From Streptomyces agglomeratus (GTDB taxonomy: Bacteria > Actinomycetota > Actinomycetes > Streptomycetales > Streptomycetaceae), in NCBI RefSeq assembly GCF_001746415.1, contig NZ_MEHJ01000001.1, positions 4,113,001 to 4,177,000 on the forward strand: a stretch of DNA of 64,000 nucleotides, in the 5' to 3' direction. The notes beneath the pieces are model-generated. The model was given only the letters and a program-made list of their open reading frames with translations. It was not told the origin of the DNA and did no database searches. Positions 1 through 8,970 of this stretch are shown here, in pieces (position 1 is the first letter of the stretch; the number at the start of each line of letters is the position of its first letter). A program made the position numbers and the translations under genes.

Positions 1-180
1 GGCGACGACATGGTCCAGTTCGGCGCGGGTGACCGGGAAGCCGTGCGCGGCCGCGGCCCGGAGAAGGGTGTCGATCTCCACCCAGCCGTTCTCGTCGAGC
101 GTGATTCCGATGCGTTCGGGCTGATGCCGCAGGTGCTTCGAGAGGTACTTCGACACCTTCGTGGTGCGTCTTTCGTCCAT
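1..180 (-). CDS. kptA: RNA 2'-phosphotransferase (KptA/Tpt1), N-terminal part only
   Basis: The minus strand opens with an ATG at 180 and reads 60 codons without a stop to the window edge. The start MDERRTTKVSKYLSKHLRHQ, then a stretch with GITLDENGWV and VTRAELDHVV, is the typical N-terminal winged-helix region of the KptA/Tpt1 family. The family removes the 2'-phosphate left at RNA splice junctions and transfers it to NAD; its role in bacteria without such splicing is not settled. The NAD-binding half lies outside the window. It is the last gene of a minus-strand run, 123 bp downstream of a MerR regulator. Confidence 0.85.
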   Translation of the reverse strand, partial: MDERRTTKVSKYLSKHLRHQPERIGITLDENGWVEIDTLLRAAAAHGFPVTRAELDHVVA

Positions 181-303
181 CGCGCCAGCGTGCCCGGCGA
201 GACGAGCGTCACGCCACTCATTTGGGCGATCAGGTTTGTTCCACAGCCAACTCGACTTTTCCACAAGGGATTTGACGACTCTGTGGACAAGTCGCCTCGC
301 ATT

Positions 304-1251
304 TCAGTCTGTTTGAGTAACTTCGCCGCATATGTCGCGATTTGCGGCCAATGAGTCCAATGTTCTCGTCTGTACTTCTCGTTCGGCCGCCGCTGCGACG
401 AAGGCCGCCGCTTGCTCTTCCCCAACAAGCGTGCACACAGCGCGCATTGTGCTCGCCGGAATCGCCACCGCGACCGGCTCGGGCTGCGATACGGGCGGCG
501 CTCCCGCGCCGAGGTGCTGCTGGAGGTGCCGGGTGGCGAACAGCCTCATGGCACGGGCCAGTTCGGCGTCGACCGTCTGCTGGGCGAGCGGCCGGAGCCG
601 CCTCACCAGTGTCGCCGCCTCCGCTGCGTCCGCGTCCGTCGGCGGGGAGTGGCCGAGGTAGCGGGCGAAGACGTGCTCGGTGGTGAACTCCAGGAAACGC
701 GCGGCGATGTGTTCCACCTGACCGCGAAGTTCCCGCAGATGGCCGGAGATCGCGGGCAGCGGAACGCCCGCCGCGTGCAACTCGACCGCCACCGCCAGCT
801 CTTGGGGCGACGGAACGAGGAACTCGTCGTCCCGTCCCGGAACGCGCTCCAGCACCCCGAGCTCCACCGCCTCGTCGACCGCCGCGTCGTCGGGTTCACC
901 GCCGAACCGCTCGTCCAGCTCGGCCCGCGAGATTCGGTCCGCCTCCTCGTCCGTCCACGGACCGCTGACCTCGGTGACGAGCCCGAGCACCCCGCCGAGC
1001 CCCTTCCCCGCGTCCCACGCCTCCAGCAGTTCCTTGATGCTCGCCAGGGTGTAACCGCGGTCGAGGAGCCCGGCGATCTGATGGAGCCGGGCCAGATGGG
1101 TGTCCCCGTACACATTGGAGCGGCCGCGGCGCTCCGGTCTCGGCAGGAGCCCGCGGTCCTGGTAGGCGCGGATCGTCCGGACCGTGGCGCCACTGAGGTG
1201 CGCGAGGTCCTCGATCCGGTACTCCGCAGCCGGCTGCCCGGACCCGCTCAC
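304..1251 (-). CDS. MerR-family transcriptional regulator
   Basis: A 315-residue protein starting at GTG 1251. The N-terminal 75 residues form a MerR-type winged helix: YRIEDLAHLSGATVRTIRAY, then DRGLLPRPERRGRSNVYG and the RLHQIAGLLDRGYTLASIKE wing/helix. The long C-terminal part is helical, lacks a metal-ligand cysteine cluster and resembles no effector domain I can name, so the inducer is unknown. It lies 52 bp downstream of a hydrolase/peptidase operon on the same strand, so it may be co-transcribed with it or regulate it. The 3' flank (230-300) contains an isolated DnaA-box-like sequence. Confidence 0.85.
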   Translation of the reverse strand: MSGSGQPAAEYRIEDLAHLSGATVRTIRAYQDRGLLPRPERRGRSNVYGDTHLARLHQIAGLLDRGYTLASIKELLEAWDAGKGLGGVLGLVTEVSGPWTDEEADRISRAELDERFGGEPDDAAVDEAVELGVLERVPGRDDEFLVPSPQELAVAVELHAAGVPLPAISGHLRELRGQVEHIAARFLEFTTEHVFARYLGHSPPTDADAAEAATLVRRLRPLAQQTVDAELARAMRLFATRHLQQHLGAGAPPVSQPEPVAVAIPASTMRAVCTLVGEEQAAAFVAAAAEREVQTRTLDSLAANRDICGEVTQTD

Positions 1252-1303
1252 GCCTTCACTCCCTCACCGCTCACCACGTGCCGCTCACCGCTCCCGGTCT
1301 TCC

Positions 1304-2212
1304 CTAGGACAGTGCCGCCCGTCCCACCGCCCCCGCCGCGGCCCGGGCCGCGGGCGAGGTCGCGAGGTACTCGACGGCCTTGCGCAGCGAGCCCTCCTGC
1401 GAGGGATGGTACGACCGCCGGAAGTAGCGCGGTATCGCGGAACCCAGCTCGCGCCAGGTCGGCAGCAGCCCCTTGGCCACCGCGCGGTTGTGCTCGCGCA
1501 GCGAATACCGCAGCCGGCCCGCGAGCTGCGGATCGTGACGTATCAGGTACGCGGCTCCCCACGCCCACAGCCACAGCAGCACGGGTGCGACCACCACCAT
1601 GCCCTCGACACGGCGGGCGTACCGCGGCAGGCCCGCGCCCCCGCAGTGCTGGTACATGTCGAAGGCGACGGCGCGGTGCTCGACCTCCTCGGCGCCGTGC
1701 CAGCGCAGCAGGTCGAGCATCACGGTGTCCGGGTCGGCGTGGTCGAGGCCCTCGGCGTGCAGCACCCAGTTGCCCAGTACGGCGGTGAACTGCTCGATCG
1801 CGGCGACCAGCGACAGCCGAAAGCGCAGCCACTCCCGCGCGGGTACCGGCACCCCGAAGGGAGGGCTCTCACCGAGGAGCTTCTCGAAGAGGAAGTCGAC
1901 ATGCCGGGTGTACGCGGCGGTGTCCAGGTTCTGCCCGGCCAGGTGGTCCAGCACGTACGCGTGCTGCACGCTGTGCGTCGCCTCCTGACCCATGAACCCC
2001 TTGACGTCCCGCAGCAGGTCCGGATCGCGGACCAGCGGCAGCGCCTCCTTGAAGACCCTGACGAACCACCGCTCCCCCGCCGGAAGCAGCAGGTGCAGCA
2101 CGTTGATCACGTGCGTGGCGGTCGGCTCGTCCGGTATCCAGTGCAGCGGCGTCCGGCGCCAGTCGAAGGAGACCCGGCGCGGGGTGATGGCGTACTGCTC
2201 CCCGGTGCTCAC
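1304..2212 (-). CDS. Metal-dependent hydrolase of the PF10118 type
   Basis: A 302-residue protein. The GTG at 2212 overlaps the upstream stop by 4 bp (GTGA), which fixes the start and shows translational coupling. The sequence is mostly helical with metal-ligand-like motifs GQEATHSVQHAYVLD near residue 90 and GAEEVEHRAVAFDMY near residue 175. These resemble the di-iron-like EXXH motifs of the predicted metal-dependent hydrolase family. An aromatic/aliphatic segment (VVVAPVLLWLWAWGAAYL) may contact membrane. It is the third gene of an operon with an M24 peptidase and a hydrolase-SDR fusion. The substrate is unknown. Confidence 0.8.
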   Translation of the reverse strand: MSTGEQYAITPRRVSFDWRRTPLHWIPDEPTATHVINVLHLLLPAGERWFVRVFKEALPLVRDPDLLRDVKGFMGQEATHSVQHAYVLDHLAGQNLDTAAYTRHVDFLFEKLLGESPPFGVPVPAREWLRFRLSLVAAIEQFTAVLGNWVLHAEGLDHADPDTVMLDLLRWHGAEEVEHRAVAFDMYQHCGGAGLPRYARRVEGMVVVAPVLLWLWAWGAAYLIRHDPQLAGRLRYSLREHNRAVAKGLLPTWRELGSAIPRYFRRSYHPSQEGSLRKAVEYLATSPAARAAAGAVGRAALS

Positions 2213-3978
2213 AGCGGCGGCTCCAGCCGGGCGATCGCGCGCAGGGCCTTCGGCGCGAAGCGCGACAGGAAGTGGGCGCCGCGCGCCTCGGGAGTCACCG
2301 GGACGACGGCCTGGTTGCGCACGACGGCCTTCAGCACCGCGTCGGCGACCTTCTCCGGCGGGTAGTTGCGCATCCCGTACAGGCGCGCGGTCTTCCGCTG
2401 TTTGAGCTTCTCCTCGTCCGCCGAGACCCCGGCGAACCGTGCGGTCGAGGTGATGCCGGTGTTCACCAGTCCGGGGCAGATGGCGCTCACTCCGATGCCC
2501 CGGCCGGCGAATTCCGCCCGCAGGCACTCGCTCAGCATCAGCACCGCGGCCTTCGACGTGCTGTAGGCGGGCAGCGCCCTCGACGGCTGGTACGCCGCCG
2601 CGGACGCGGTGTTGACGATGTGGCCGCCCTGGCCGCGGTCGGCCATCTGCCTGCCGAAGAGGCGGCAGCCGTGGATGACGCCCCACAGGTTCACGTCCAG
2701 GACCTTTTTCCAGTCCTCGGAGGTGGTGTCGAGGAAGGAGCCGGACAGCCCTATTCCGGCGTTGTTGACCAGGACGTCGACGATTCCGTACTCGGTGGCG
2801 ACCTTCTCGGCGAGTTTCTCCATCGCCTGCTCGTCACTGACGTCGACCGTCTCCGCCCAGGACTTCTGGGCCCCGATCAGCCGGGCCATCTCCGCCGTAC
2901 GGGCCGCGCCCTCCGCGTCCCGGTCGACGGCCACGATCCGTGCCCCCGCCTCGGCGAACGCGTACGCGGTGGCCCGTCCGATGCCGCCGGCCGCGCCCGT
3001 CACCAGGACGAGCTGCCCGGCGAACCGGTCGGCGTACGGACCGCCGGCGACCGTGTCGCGGGGCGCCACCCCGGCCGCCGTGTCCTCGTTCGCCGTGACG
3101 AAGTCGGTGATCCACGACGCGAGCTGGTCGGGCCTGGTGCGCGGTACCCAGTGCTTGGCGGGCAGCGAGCGCCGCACCAGCTGCGGTGCCCACTGCTCCA
3201 GCTCGTCGTACAGCCGCTCGGAGAGGAAGGCGTCGCCGGTGGGCGTGATGAGCTGCACGGGTGCGTGGGCGTACGCGTCGGCGCGCGGCCTGCGCAGCCG
3301 GGCGCGGATGTTGTCCCGGTAGAGCCAGGCGCCGTGCGCCGCGTCCCGGGGCAGTGAGGCCGTCGGGTAGTCACCGGCCGGCATCTTCTCCACCCGCTGG
3401 AGGATCCGGGGCCACTGCCTGCCGAGCGGGCCGCGCCAGGCCAGCTCCGGGAGCACGGGTGTGTGCATCATGTACACGTACCAGGACTTGGCGCCCTGGC
3501 CGAGCAGCTGGGCGGCCGCGCGCGGGGTCGGCCGGACCATCCGCTTCTTGATCCAGTGTCCGAAGTGGTCCAGGGAGGGACCGGACATCGAGGTGAAGGA
3601 GGCGATCCTGCCCTCGGTGCGCCTGACCGTCACGAACTCCCAGGACTGTACGGAGCCCCAGTCGTGCCCGACCAGGTGCACCGGCCTGTCCGGGCTGACC
3701 GCGTCCGCGACCGCCAGGAAGTCGTCCGTCAGCTTCTCCAGGGTGAAGCCGCCGCGCAGCGGCTGGGGCGCGGTGGACCTGCCGTGTCCGCGCACGTCGT
3801 ACAGCACCACGTGGAAGTGCTCGGCGAGCCGGGACGCGACCTCCGCCCACACCTCCTTGCTGTCCGGATAGCCGTGCACCAGCAGTACGGTCGGCCGCGC
3901 CGTGTCGCCCATCTCCGCGACACACAGCTCGACTCCGCCCGTACGCACCCACCGCTCGGTGGCCTCTTCGATCCTCAC
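2209..3978 (-). CDS. Alpha/beta hydrolase fused to short-chain dehydrogenase
   Basis: A 589-residue two-domain protein. The N-terminal half (about 1-285) is an epoxide-hydrolase/haloalkane-dehalogenase-like alpha/beta hydrolase with LVHGYPDS (oxyanion region) and the nucleophile elbow VGHDWGS, where Asp would be the nucleophile. The C-terminal half (about 305-560) is a classical SDR with VTGAAGGIGRAT (cofactor loop), NNAG and the catalytic YSTSK. The GTG at 3978 overlaps the upstream peptidase stop by 4 bp. Fusion of a hydrolase with an NAD(P)-dependent reductase suggests hydrolysis followed by oxidation or reduction of one substrate, but the substrate cannot be told. Confidence 0.85.
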   Translation of the reverse strand: MRIEEATERWVRTGGVELCVAEMGDTARPTVLLVHGYPDSKEVWAEVASRLAEHFHVVLYDVRGHGRSTAPQPLRGGFTLEKLTDDFLAVADAVSPDRPVHLVGHDWGSVQSWEFVTVRRTEGRIASFTSMSGPSLDHFGHWIKKRMVRPTPRAAAQLLGQGAKSWYVYMMHTPVLPELAWRGPLGRQWPRILQRVEKMPAGDYPTASLPRDAAHGAWLYRDNIRARLRRPRADAYAHAPVQLITPTGDAFLSERLYDELEQWAPQLVRRSLPAKHWVPRTRPDQLASWITDFVTANEDTAAGVAPRDTVAGGPYADRFAGQLVLVTGAAGGIGRATAYAFAEAGARIVAVDRDAEGAARTAEMARLIGAQKSWAETVDVSDEQAMEKLAEKVATEYGIVDVLVNNAGIGLSGSFLDTTSEDWKKVLDVNLWGVIHGCRLFGRQMADRGQGGHIVNTASAAAYQPSRALPAYSTSKAAVLMLSECLRAEFAGRGIGVSAICPGLVNTGITSTARFAGVSADEEKLKQRKTARLYGMRNYPPEKVADAVLKAVVRNQAVVPVTPEARGAHFLSRFAPKALRAIARLEPPL

Positions 3979-4892
3979 GCCGACTTCTCCTCTGCCCAGC
4001 GCCGCACGTGCGGCACATCGTCGTCGAGCCAGAACGCGCTCTGCTCCGGGTCCCTGGAGTCCGTCACCACCAGGATCTCCTCGAACTTGACGCCCGTACC
4101 GCGGAATCCGAGATGCGGTTCGACCGCCCACAGGCCCGGCCGGGGCGGATGGTCCGAGAAGGTGTACGGGCTCCACAGCGGCGACCAGCCGTCGCGGTGG
4201 CCGTGCAGGGCGTCGCTCGCCAGCCCCTTCAGCGACTGCGTGCCGAACCCGAGGAGGTGCGGCGACCAGCGCCGCTCCTTCACCCGGTCGACCTTGTGCG
4301 CGATCACGCCGAACGGATAGGCGCGATGCCGGTTGGCGTACCCCTGGCGGGTCATGAGCCGCTCGACGTCCTCGTAGATCTCCCGCAGGGAGCGGCGCTC
4401 GCGCACTTCGCGCAGGATCAGCTCACGGTGCGCTTCGAGGTCGGCGAGGAGTTTGTCGTGCACGGGGTTGAGGCCGAGGCAGCCCGAGTAGCCGATGTCG
4501 GCCGTGAAGCCCTTGTAGACCGGGGCCATGTCGAGGATGAACGGCATCCCCGCCTCCAGCCGCCGGTTCGTGGGGAAGAACTGAAGCGGCACCCGGAAGT
4601 TCACGAAGGCCGTACGGTCCCCGAACCAGGCGAAGGGCAGGTGGAACCAGTCGTTCACCCCGCGCTCGCGCAGCCAGGCCCGCTGCATCCGGGCCGCCTC
4701 GCGCTCGGTCACCCCCGGCTTGAGCTGGGCCGCGACGGCTTCCGCGCAGGCGTACGCGAGGCGCTGCACCTCCCGGAACCCCCGCAACTCGGCGGTGAGT
4801 TCGCCGTGCGGCGCGGATCCTGACGCGGATCCTGACGCGGATCCTGACGCGGATCCTGACGCGGAGAGTGCTGAGACTGCTGCTGAAGCCAT
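3975..4892 (-). CDS. M24-family metallopeptidase-like protein
   Basis: A 305-residue pita-bread-fold protein. Metal ligands of the M24 family can be placed: two Asp in FILDMAPVYKGFTADIGYSG, a His in the HLLGFG region and two Glu in WAVEPHLGF and KFEEILVVT. The start at ATG 4892 has AGGTGG just upstream. Residues 11-28 are four GSAS-type repeats encoded by a perfect 12-bp DNA repeat, likely a flexible tail. As first gene of a three-gene operon it may act on Xaa-Pro or creatine-like amide substrates; family members differ widely, so the substrate is open. Confidence 0.8.
   Translation of the reverse strand: MASAAVSALSASGSASGSASGSASGSAPHGELTAELRGFREVQRLAYACAEAVAAQLKPGVTEREAARMQRAWLRERGVNDWFHLPFAWFGDRTAFVNFRVPLQFFPTNRRLEAGMPFILDMAPVYKGFTADIGYSGCLGLNPVHDKLLADLEAHRELILREVRERRSLREIYEDVERLMTRQGYANRHRAYPFGVIAHKVDRVKERRWSPHLLGFGTQSLKGLASDALHGHRDGWSPLWSPYTFSDHPPRPGLWAVEPHLGFRGTGVKFEEILVVTDSRDPEQSAFWLDDDVPHVRRWAEEKSA
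4815..4862. repeat. Four perfect 12-bp tandem repeats inside the M24 gene
   Basis: The unit GGATCCTGACGC repeats four times without mismatch. Because the unit is a multiple of three it adds Gly-Ser-Ala-Ser blocks to the protein without breaking the frame. Copy number is probably variable between strains. Confidence 0.9.
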
Positions 4893-4930
4893 GCCACCTG
4901 TCCGTCCCGTGTTGCGGTACGCGGTCGTAA

Positions 4931-4952
4931 CTTGACACTGATGAATGTGACA
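4931..4952. promoter_or_regulatory. Imperfect palindrome between divergent operons
   Basis: TTGACAC, 8 bp, GTGACAA: arms match as inverted repeats with one mismatch. It sits 39 bp from the M24 start, in the divergent gap between the peptidase operon and the ABC operon. It looks like an operator for a dimeric regulator (possibly the MerR gene at 304-1251), but no binding partner can be proven. Confidence 0.3.
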
Positions 4953-5128
4953 ATGCCCGGCGTCGACGTCAAGGGCCCGGGTGTTACCTGTGGAAACCCG
5001 ATGCGGAAGCCGAGCCGGAAGCCGGCCCGGAGCCGGCGGCCCCTACGGGCCCGTACGCCTTGAGTCGGACACGGATCCAGCCGCCTGGTCTGACGCGGGC
5101 TGTGGTCTGCGCCACTACCTTCGAAAAC

Positions 5129-6148
5129 GTGACTGTGATCGCGACCGAAAGCCTGAGCAAGCGGTTCCCGAGGGTGACCGCTCTTGACCGGCTCTCGTTG
5201 GACATCGGACCCGGTGTGACCGGGCTGGTGGGCGCCAACGGAGCCGGCAAGTCCACGTTGATCAAGATCCTGCTGGGTCTGTCCCCGGCCACGGAGGGCA
5301 CGGCCGCCGTACTCGGCCTGGACGTCGCCACCAGTGGCGGTGCCATCCGCGAGCAGGTCGGCTACATGCCCGAGCACGACACGCTGCCACCGGACGTCTC
5401 GGCCACCGAGTTCGTCGTCCACATGGCGCGTATGTCGGGACTCCCGCCGACCGCCGCCCGCGAACGCACCGCCGACACCCTCCGCCATGTCGGGCTGTAC
5501 GAGGAGCGCTACCGTCCCATCGGCGGCTACTCGACCGGCATGAAGCAGCGGGTGAAGCTGGCCCAGGCCCTGGTGCACGACCCGAAGCTGGTCCTCCTGG
5601 ACGAGCCGACCAACGGCCTCGACCCGGTCGGCCGCGACGAGATGCTCGGCCTCATCCGCCGCATCTACACCGACTTCGGCATTTCGGTCCTGGTCACCTC
5701 ACACCTCCTCGGCGAGCTGGAGCGCACCTGCGACCACGTCGTCGTCGTCGACGGCGGCAAGCTGCTGCGCTCCAGTTCCACCAGCGACTTCACCCAGACC
5801 ACGGCCACCCTCGCCGTCGAAGTCACCGACAGCGACGCGCACCCGGACGGCACGCGCGCCCTGCGCGAGGCCCTGACCGCCGCCGGAGCGACGCTCCACG
5901 CGCGCGTGGAGGACGGTCTGCCGGGCGCCGGGCACATCCTGCTCGTCGAAGCGACCGGCGAGGAGACGTACGACCTGGTGCGGGACGCCGTGGCCGACCT
6001 CGGGATCGGACTCGTACGGATGGAACAGCGCCGGCACCACATCGCGGAGGTCTTCCGCACGAACGAGCACACGGCAGCGGACGCCGAGGCCGCCCGTGAG
6101 CCCGTCGCCGCCGCACAGCAGAAGGGAGACGGCCGCGATGCCAGCTGA
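5129..6148 (+). CDS. ABC transporter ATP-binding protein (first pair)
   Basis: A 339-residue ABC ATPase starting at GTG 5129 (a second GTG lies at 5135). Walker A GANGAGKST is near residue 43, the signature is YSTGMKQRVKLAQ, and Walker B with D-loop is LVLLDEPTNGLDP. A C-terminal extension of about 100 residues is typical of ABC-2 exporters. Its stop overlaps the following permease start. It begins a four-gene operon with two ATPase/permease pairs, suggesting one heterodimeric exporter. Drug or lipid export is the usual role of this type; the cargo is unknown. Confidence 0.9.
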   Translation: MTVIATESLSKRFPRVTALDRLSLDIGPGVTGLVGANGAGKSTLIKILLGLSPATEGTAAVLGLDVATSGGAIREQVGYMPEHDTLPPDVSATEFVVHMARMSGLPPTAARERTADTLRHVGLYEERYRPIGGYSTGMKQRVKLAQALVHDPKLVLLDEPTNGLDPVGRDEMLGLIRRIYTDFGISVLVTSHLLGELERTCDHVVVVDGGKLLRSSSTSDFTQTTATLAVEVTDSDAHPDGTRALREALTAAGATLHARVEDGLPGAGHILLVEATGEETYDLVRDAVADLGIGLVRMEQRRHHIAEVFRTNEHTAADAEAAREPVAAAQQKGDGRDAS

Positions 6149-7049
6149 TCTCACGACACCACCGCCGGGCACCGACCCGACCCGTATCCACAACATCGGC
6201 TACCGGTCGTACGACGGACCCCGCCTGGGCCGCGCGTACGCACGCCGTTCGCTCTTCTCGCAGTCCCTGCGCGGCGCGTACGGACTCGGCCGCAGCGCCA
6301 AGTCCAAAGTCCTGCCGATGATCCTCTTCGCGGTGATGTGCCTCGTCGCGGCCATCATCGTCGCGGTCGCCGTGGCCACCCCCGGCATGACCGACCTGCC
6401 GCTGAAGTACACCCGGTACGCCATCGTCATGCAGGCCGTCATCGGCCTCTACCTGGCCTCCCAGGCCCCGCAGTCCGTGTCCCGCGACCTGCGCTTCAAA
6501 ACCGTTCCGCTGTACTTCTCGCGCCCCATCGAGCGCGTCGACTACGTCCTCGCCAAGTACGCCGCGATGGCGTCCGCCCTCTTCATCCTCACGGCGACGC
6601 CGCTGGTGATCCTCTACGCCGGCGCGCTGCTCGCCGAGTTCGACTTCGCCGACCAGACAAAGGCGTTCGCACAGGGGCTGGTCTCCGTGGCACTGCTGTC
6701 CGTCCTGTTTGCCGGGCTCGGCCTCGTCATGGCCGCCCTCACGCCGCGCCGCGGCTTCGGCGTGGCCGCCGTCATCGCCGTACTGACGATCTCGTACGGC
6801 GCGGTGTCCACCGTCCAGGCGATCGCCTGGGAGCAGGGCTCCACCGGGGCGGTCGAGTGGCTCGGGCTCTTCTCGCCCGTCACACTCATCGACGGCGTAC
6901 AGACCGCCTTCCTCGGCGCCACCTCGGCCTTCCCCGGCGGGGAAGGTCCCTCGGCCGGCAGTGGCGTGGTCTACCTGCTCGCCGTCCTCGCGCTCGTCCT
7001 CGGCTCGTACGCCGCCTTGATGCGCCGCTACCGGAAGGCCGGCCTGTGA
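6138..7049 (+). CDS. ABC-2 type permease
   Basis: A 303-residue membrane protein; ATG 6138 follows GAAGGGAGAC and overlaps the ATPase gene by 11 bp. About six hydrophobic segments are visible, starting with ILFAVMCLVAAIIVAVAVA near residue 70 and ending with VVYLLAVLALVLGSYAALM. A short cytoplasmic N-terminus contains IHNIGYRSYDGPRLGRAYA, a motif often seen in actinobacterial ABC-2 permeases. It pairs with the upstream ATPase. Confidence 0.85.
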   Translation: MPADLTTPPPGTDPTRIHNIGYRSYDGPRLGRAYARRSLFSQSLRGAYGLGRSAKSKVLPMILFAVMCLVAAIIVAVAVATPGMTDLPLKYTRYAIVMQAVIGLYLASQAPQSVSRDLRFKTVPLYFSRPIERVDYVLAKYAAMASALFILTATPLVILYAGALLAEFDFADQTKAFAQGLVSVALLSVLFAGLGLVMAALTPRRGFGVAAVIAVLTISYGAVSTVQAIAWEQGSTGAVEWLGLFSPVTLIDGVQTAFLGATSAFPGGEGPSAGSGVVYLLAVLALVLGSYAALMRRYRKAGL

Positions 7050-7957
7050 CCACCATCGACATCGACCACACCTCCCGCTGGTTCGGCAACGTGGTGGCCG
7101 TCAACGACATCACCATGCGCGTCGGGCCGGGCGTGACCGGACTGCTCGGCCCCAACGGCGCCGGGAAGTCCACCCTCATCAACATGATGGGCGGCTTCCT
7201 CGCACCCTCGACCGGCACCGTCACCCTCGACGGCAAGCCGATCTGGCGCAACGAGTCCGTCTACAAGGAGATCGGAATCGTCCCCGAGCGGGAGGCGATG
7301 TACGACTTCCTCACCGGACGCGAATTCGTCGTCGCCAACGCCGAACTGCACGGCCTGACCGCCGGGGCGGCGCAGCAGGCGCTCGCGACCGTCGAGATGG
7401 AGTACGCGCAGGACCGCAAGATCGCGACGTACAGCAAGGGCATGCGCCAGCGCGTGAAGATGGCGTCGGCGCTCGTGCACAACCCGTCGGTGCTGCTCCT
7501 GGACGAACCGTTCAACGGCATGGACCCGCGCCAGCGCATGCAGCTCATGGACCTGCTGCGGCGGATGGGCGCCGAAGGCCGTACGGTCCTGTTCTCCTCC
7601 CACATCCTGGAGGAGGTCGAACAGCTCGCCTCGCACATCGAGGTCATCGTGGCCGGACGGCACGCCGCCTCCGGCGACTTCCGCAAGATCCGCCGCCTGA
7701 TGACGGACCGTCCGCACCGCTATCTCGTACGGTCCAGCGACGACCGCGCGCTCGCCGCCGCCCTGATCGCGGACCCGTCGACGGCCGGCATCGAAGTGGA
7801 CCTGGCGGAAGGCGCGCTGCGCATCCAGGCCGTCGACTTCGGCCGGTTCACGGCCCTGCTTCCGCGGGTGGCCCGTGCGCACGGCATCCGGCTGATGACG
7901 GTCTCGCCCTCCGACGAGTCGCTCGAATCGGTCTTCTCCTACCTCGTAGCGGCCTGA
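7046..7957 (+). CDS. ABC transporter ATP-binding protein (second pair)
   Basis: A 303-residue ABC ATPase; the GTG start at 7046 overlaps the upstream stop (GTGA). It has Walker A GPNGAGKST, signature YSKGMRQRVKMAS, Walker B VLLLDEPFNGMDP and the H-loop SSHILEEVE. It is clearly a paralogue of the ATPase at 5129-6148 but not identical, so the two probably form an asymmetric pair in one exporter. Confidence 0.9.
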   Translation: MTTIDIDHTSRWFGNVVAVNDITMRVGPGVTGLLGPNGAGKSTLINMMGGFLAPSTGTVTLDGKPIWRNESVYKEIGIVPEREAMYDFLTGREFVVANAELHGLTAGAAQQALATVEMEYAQDRKIATYSKGMRQRVKMASALVHNPSVLLLDEPFNGMDPRQRMQLMDLLRRMGAEGRTVLFSSHILEEVEQLASHIEVIVAGRHAASGDFRKIRRLMTDRPHRYLVRSSDDRALAAALIADPSTAGIEVDLAEGALRIQAVDFGRFTALLPRVARAHGIRLMTVSPSDESLESVFSYLVAA

Positions 7958-7972
7958 AAGGAGCTTGCAGCG

Positions 7973-8695
7973 ATGATCTACGAACCCACAGTCGCCCGGC
8001 TCACCTACCGGGCCCTCCTCGGCCGCCGCCGGGCCGCCATCCTCTTCGTCCTGCCGGCGCTGCTGATCGTCATCGCGGTCTCGGTACGGCTGCTCGCGGG
8101 CGCGGACGATCAGATCGCGTCCGACGTCCTGGGCGGCTTCGCGATCGCCACGATGATCCCGCTGATCGGCGTGATCGCGGGCACCGGCGCGATCGGACCG
8201 GAGATCGACGACGGCTCGATCGTGTATCTGCTCGCCAAGCCGGTGAAGCGGCCCACGATCATCTTCACCAAGCTGATCGTCGCCATCGCCGTGACGATGG
8301 CCTTCTCCGCGATCCCGACCTTCGTCGCGGGGCTGATCCTGAACGGCAACGGCGGGCAGATCGCCATCGCGTACACGGTCGCCGCACTGGTCGCGTCGAT
8401 CGCGTACAGCGCGATCTTCCTGCTGCTCGGTACGGTCAGCCGCCACGCGGTGGTCTTCGGCCTCGTCTACGCCCTGGTCTGGGAGACGCTCTTCGGCAGT
8501 CTGGTCCCCGGCGCGCGCACGCTCAGCGTCCAGCAGTGGGCGCTGTCCCTGGCGGAACGCATCGGCGCGAACGGCACGATCACCTCGGACGTCGCCCTGC
8601 CGACGGCGGTGGTCCTGCTGGCGGCGGTGACGGTGGCGGCGACCTGGTACGCGGGCCAGAAGCTCCGCACGCTGAAGCTCGCGGGCGAGGAGTGA
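7973..8695 (+). CDS. ABC-2 type permease, last gene of the operon
   Basis: A 240-residue protein; ATG 7973 is preceded by AAAGGAG at a good distance. Six hydrophobic segments can be seen, including AAILFVLPALLIVIAVSV near the N-terminus and VVLLAAVTVAATWYAG at the end. It lacks the IHNIGYRSYDG-type N-terminus of the first permease. A strong hairpin follows 26 bp after the stop, closing the operon. Confidence 0.85.
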   Translation: MIYEPTVARLTYRALLGRRRAAILFVLPALLIVIAVSVRLLAGADDQIASDVLGGFAIATMIPLIGVIAGTGAIGPEIDDGSIVYLLAKPVKRPTIIFTKLIVAIAVTMAFSAIPTFVAGLILNGNGGQIAIAYTVAALVASIAYSAIFLLLGTVSRHAVVFGLVYALVWETLFGSLVPGARTLSVQQWALSLAERIGANGTITSDVALPTAVVLLAAVTVAATWYAGQKLRTLKLAGEE

Positions 8696-8720
8696 CCGAG
8701 TAACCGGAACGCTCAGCTCC

Positions 8721-8751
8721 GTCAACCCCCGTCCTGTGGACGGGGGTTGAC
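8721..8751 (+). terminator. Terminator of the ABC operon
   Basis: A perfect 14-bp inverted repeat (GTCAACCCCCGTCC and its complement) with a 3-nt loop lies just downstream of the last permease. There is no long T tract, as is usual in Streptomyces. Confidence 0.8.
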
Positions 8752-8970
8752 GCGTTTCCGCGTAACTGTACGTTTATCGGCTCGTTGTTCCCTCTGCGTG
8801 GAGGCAACCGGAATCTGATACGTCGAGCGTTCGTGAAGTCGGGGATTGCCGGTGCCGGAACGGATCCGGGCCGGTCACCAGAGCGAGTAGCCACCTTGAG
8901 CGTCCTCCGCCCCCAGAAGCCCGGGGACAGGGCTGTCCATCACCGGCTGCAACGAACGGAAGGCATGCTC

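Noticed and set aside
282..290. Isolated perfect DnaA box (TTGTCCACA on the minus strand), with two weaker ones nearby, and another perfect box at 9261-9269
   Set aside because: Single boxes are expected by chance in this size of window; only 12741-13052 is a dense cluster.
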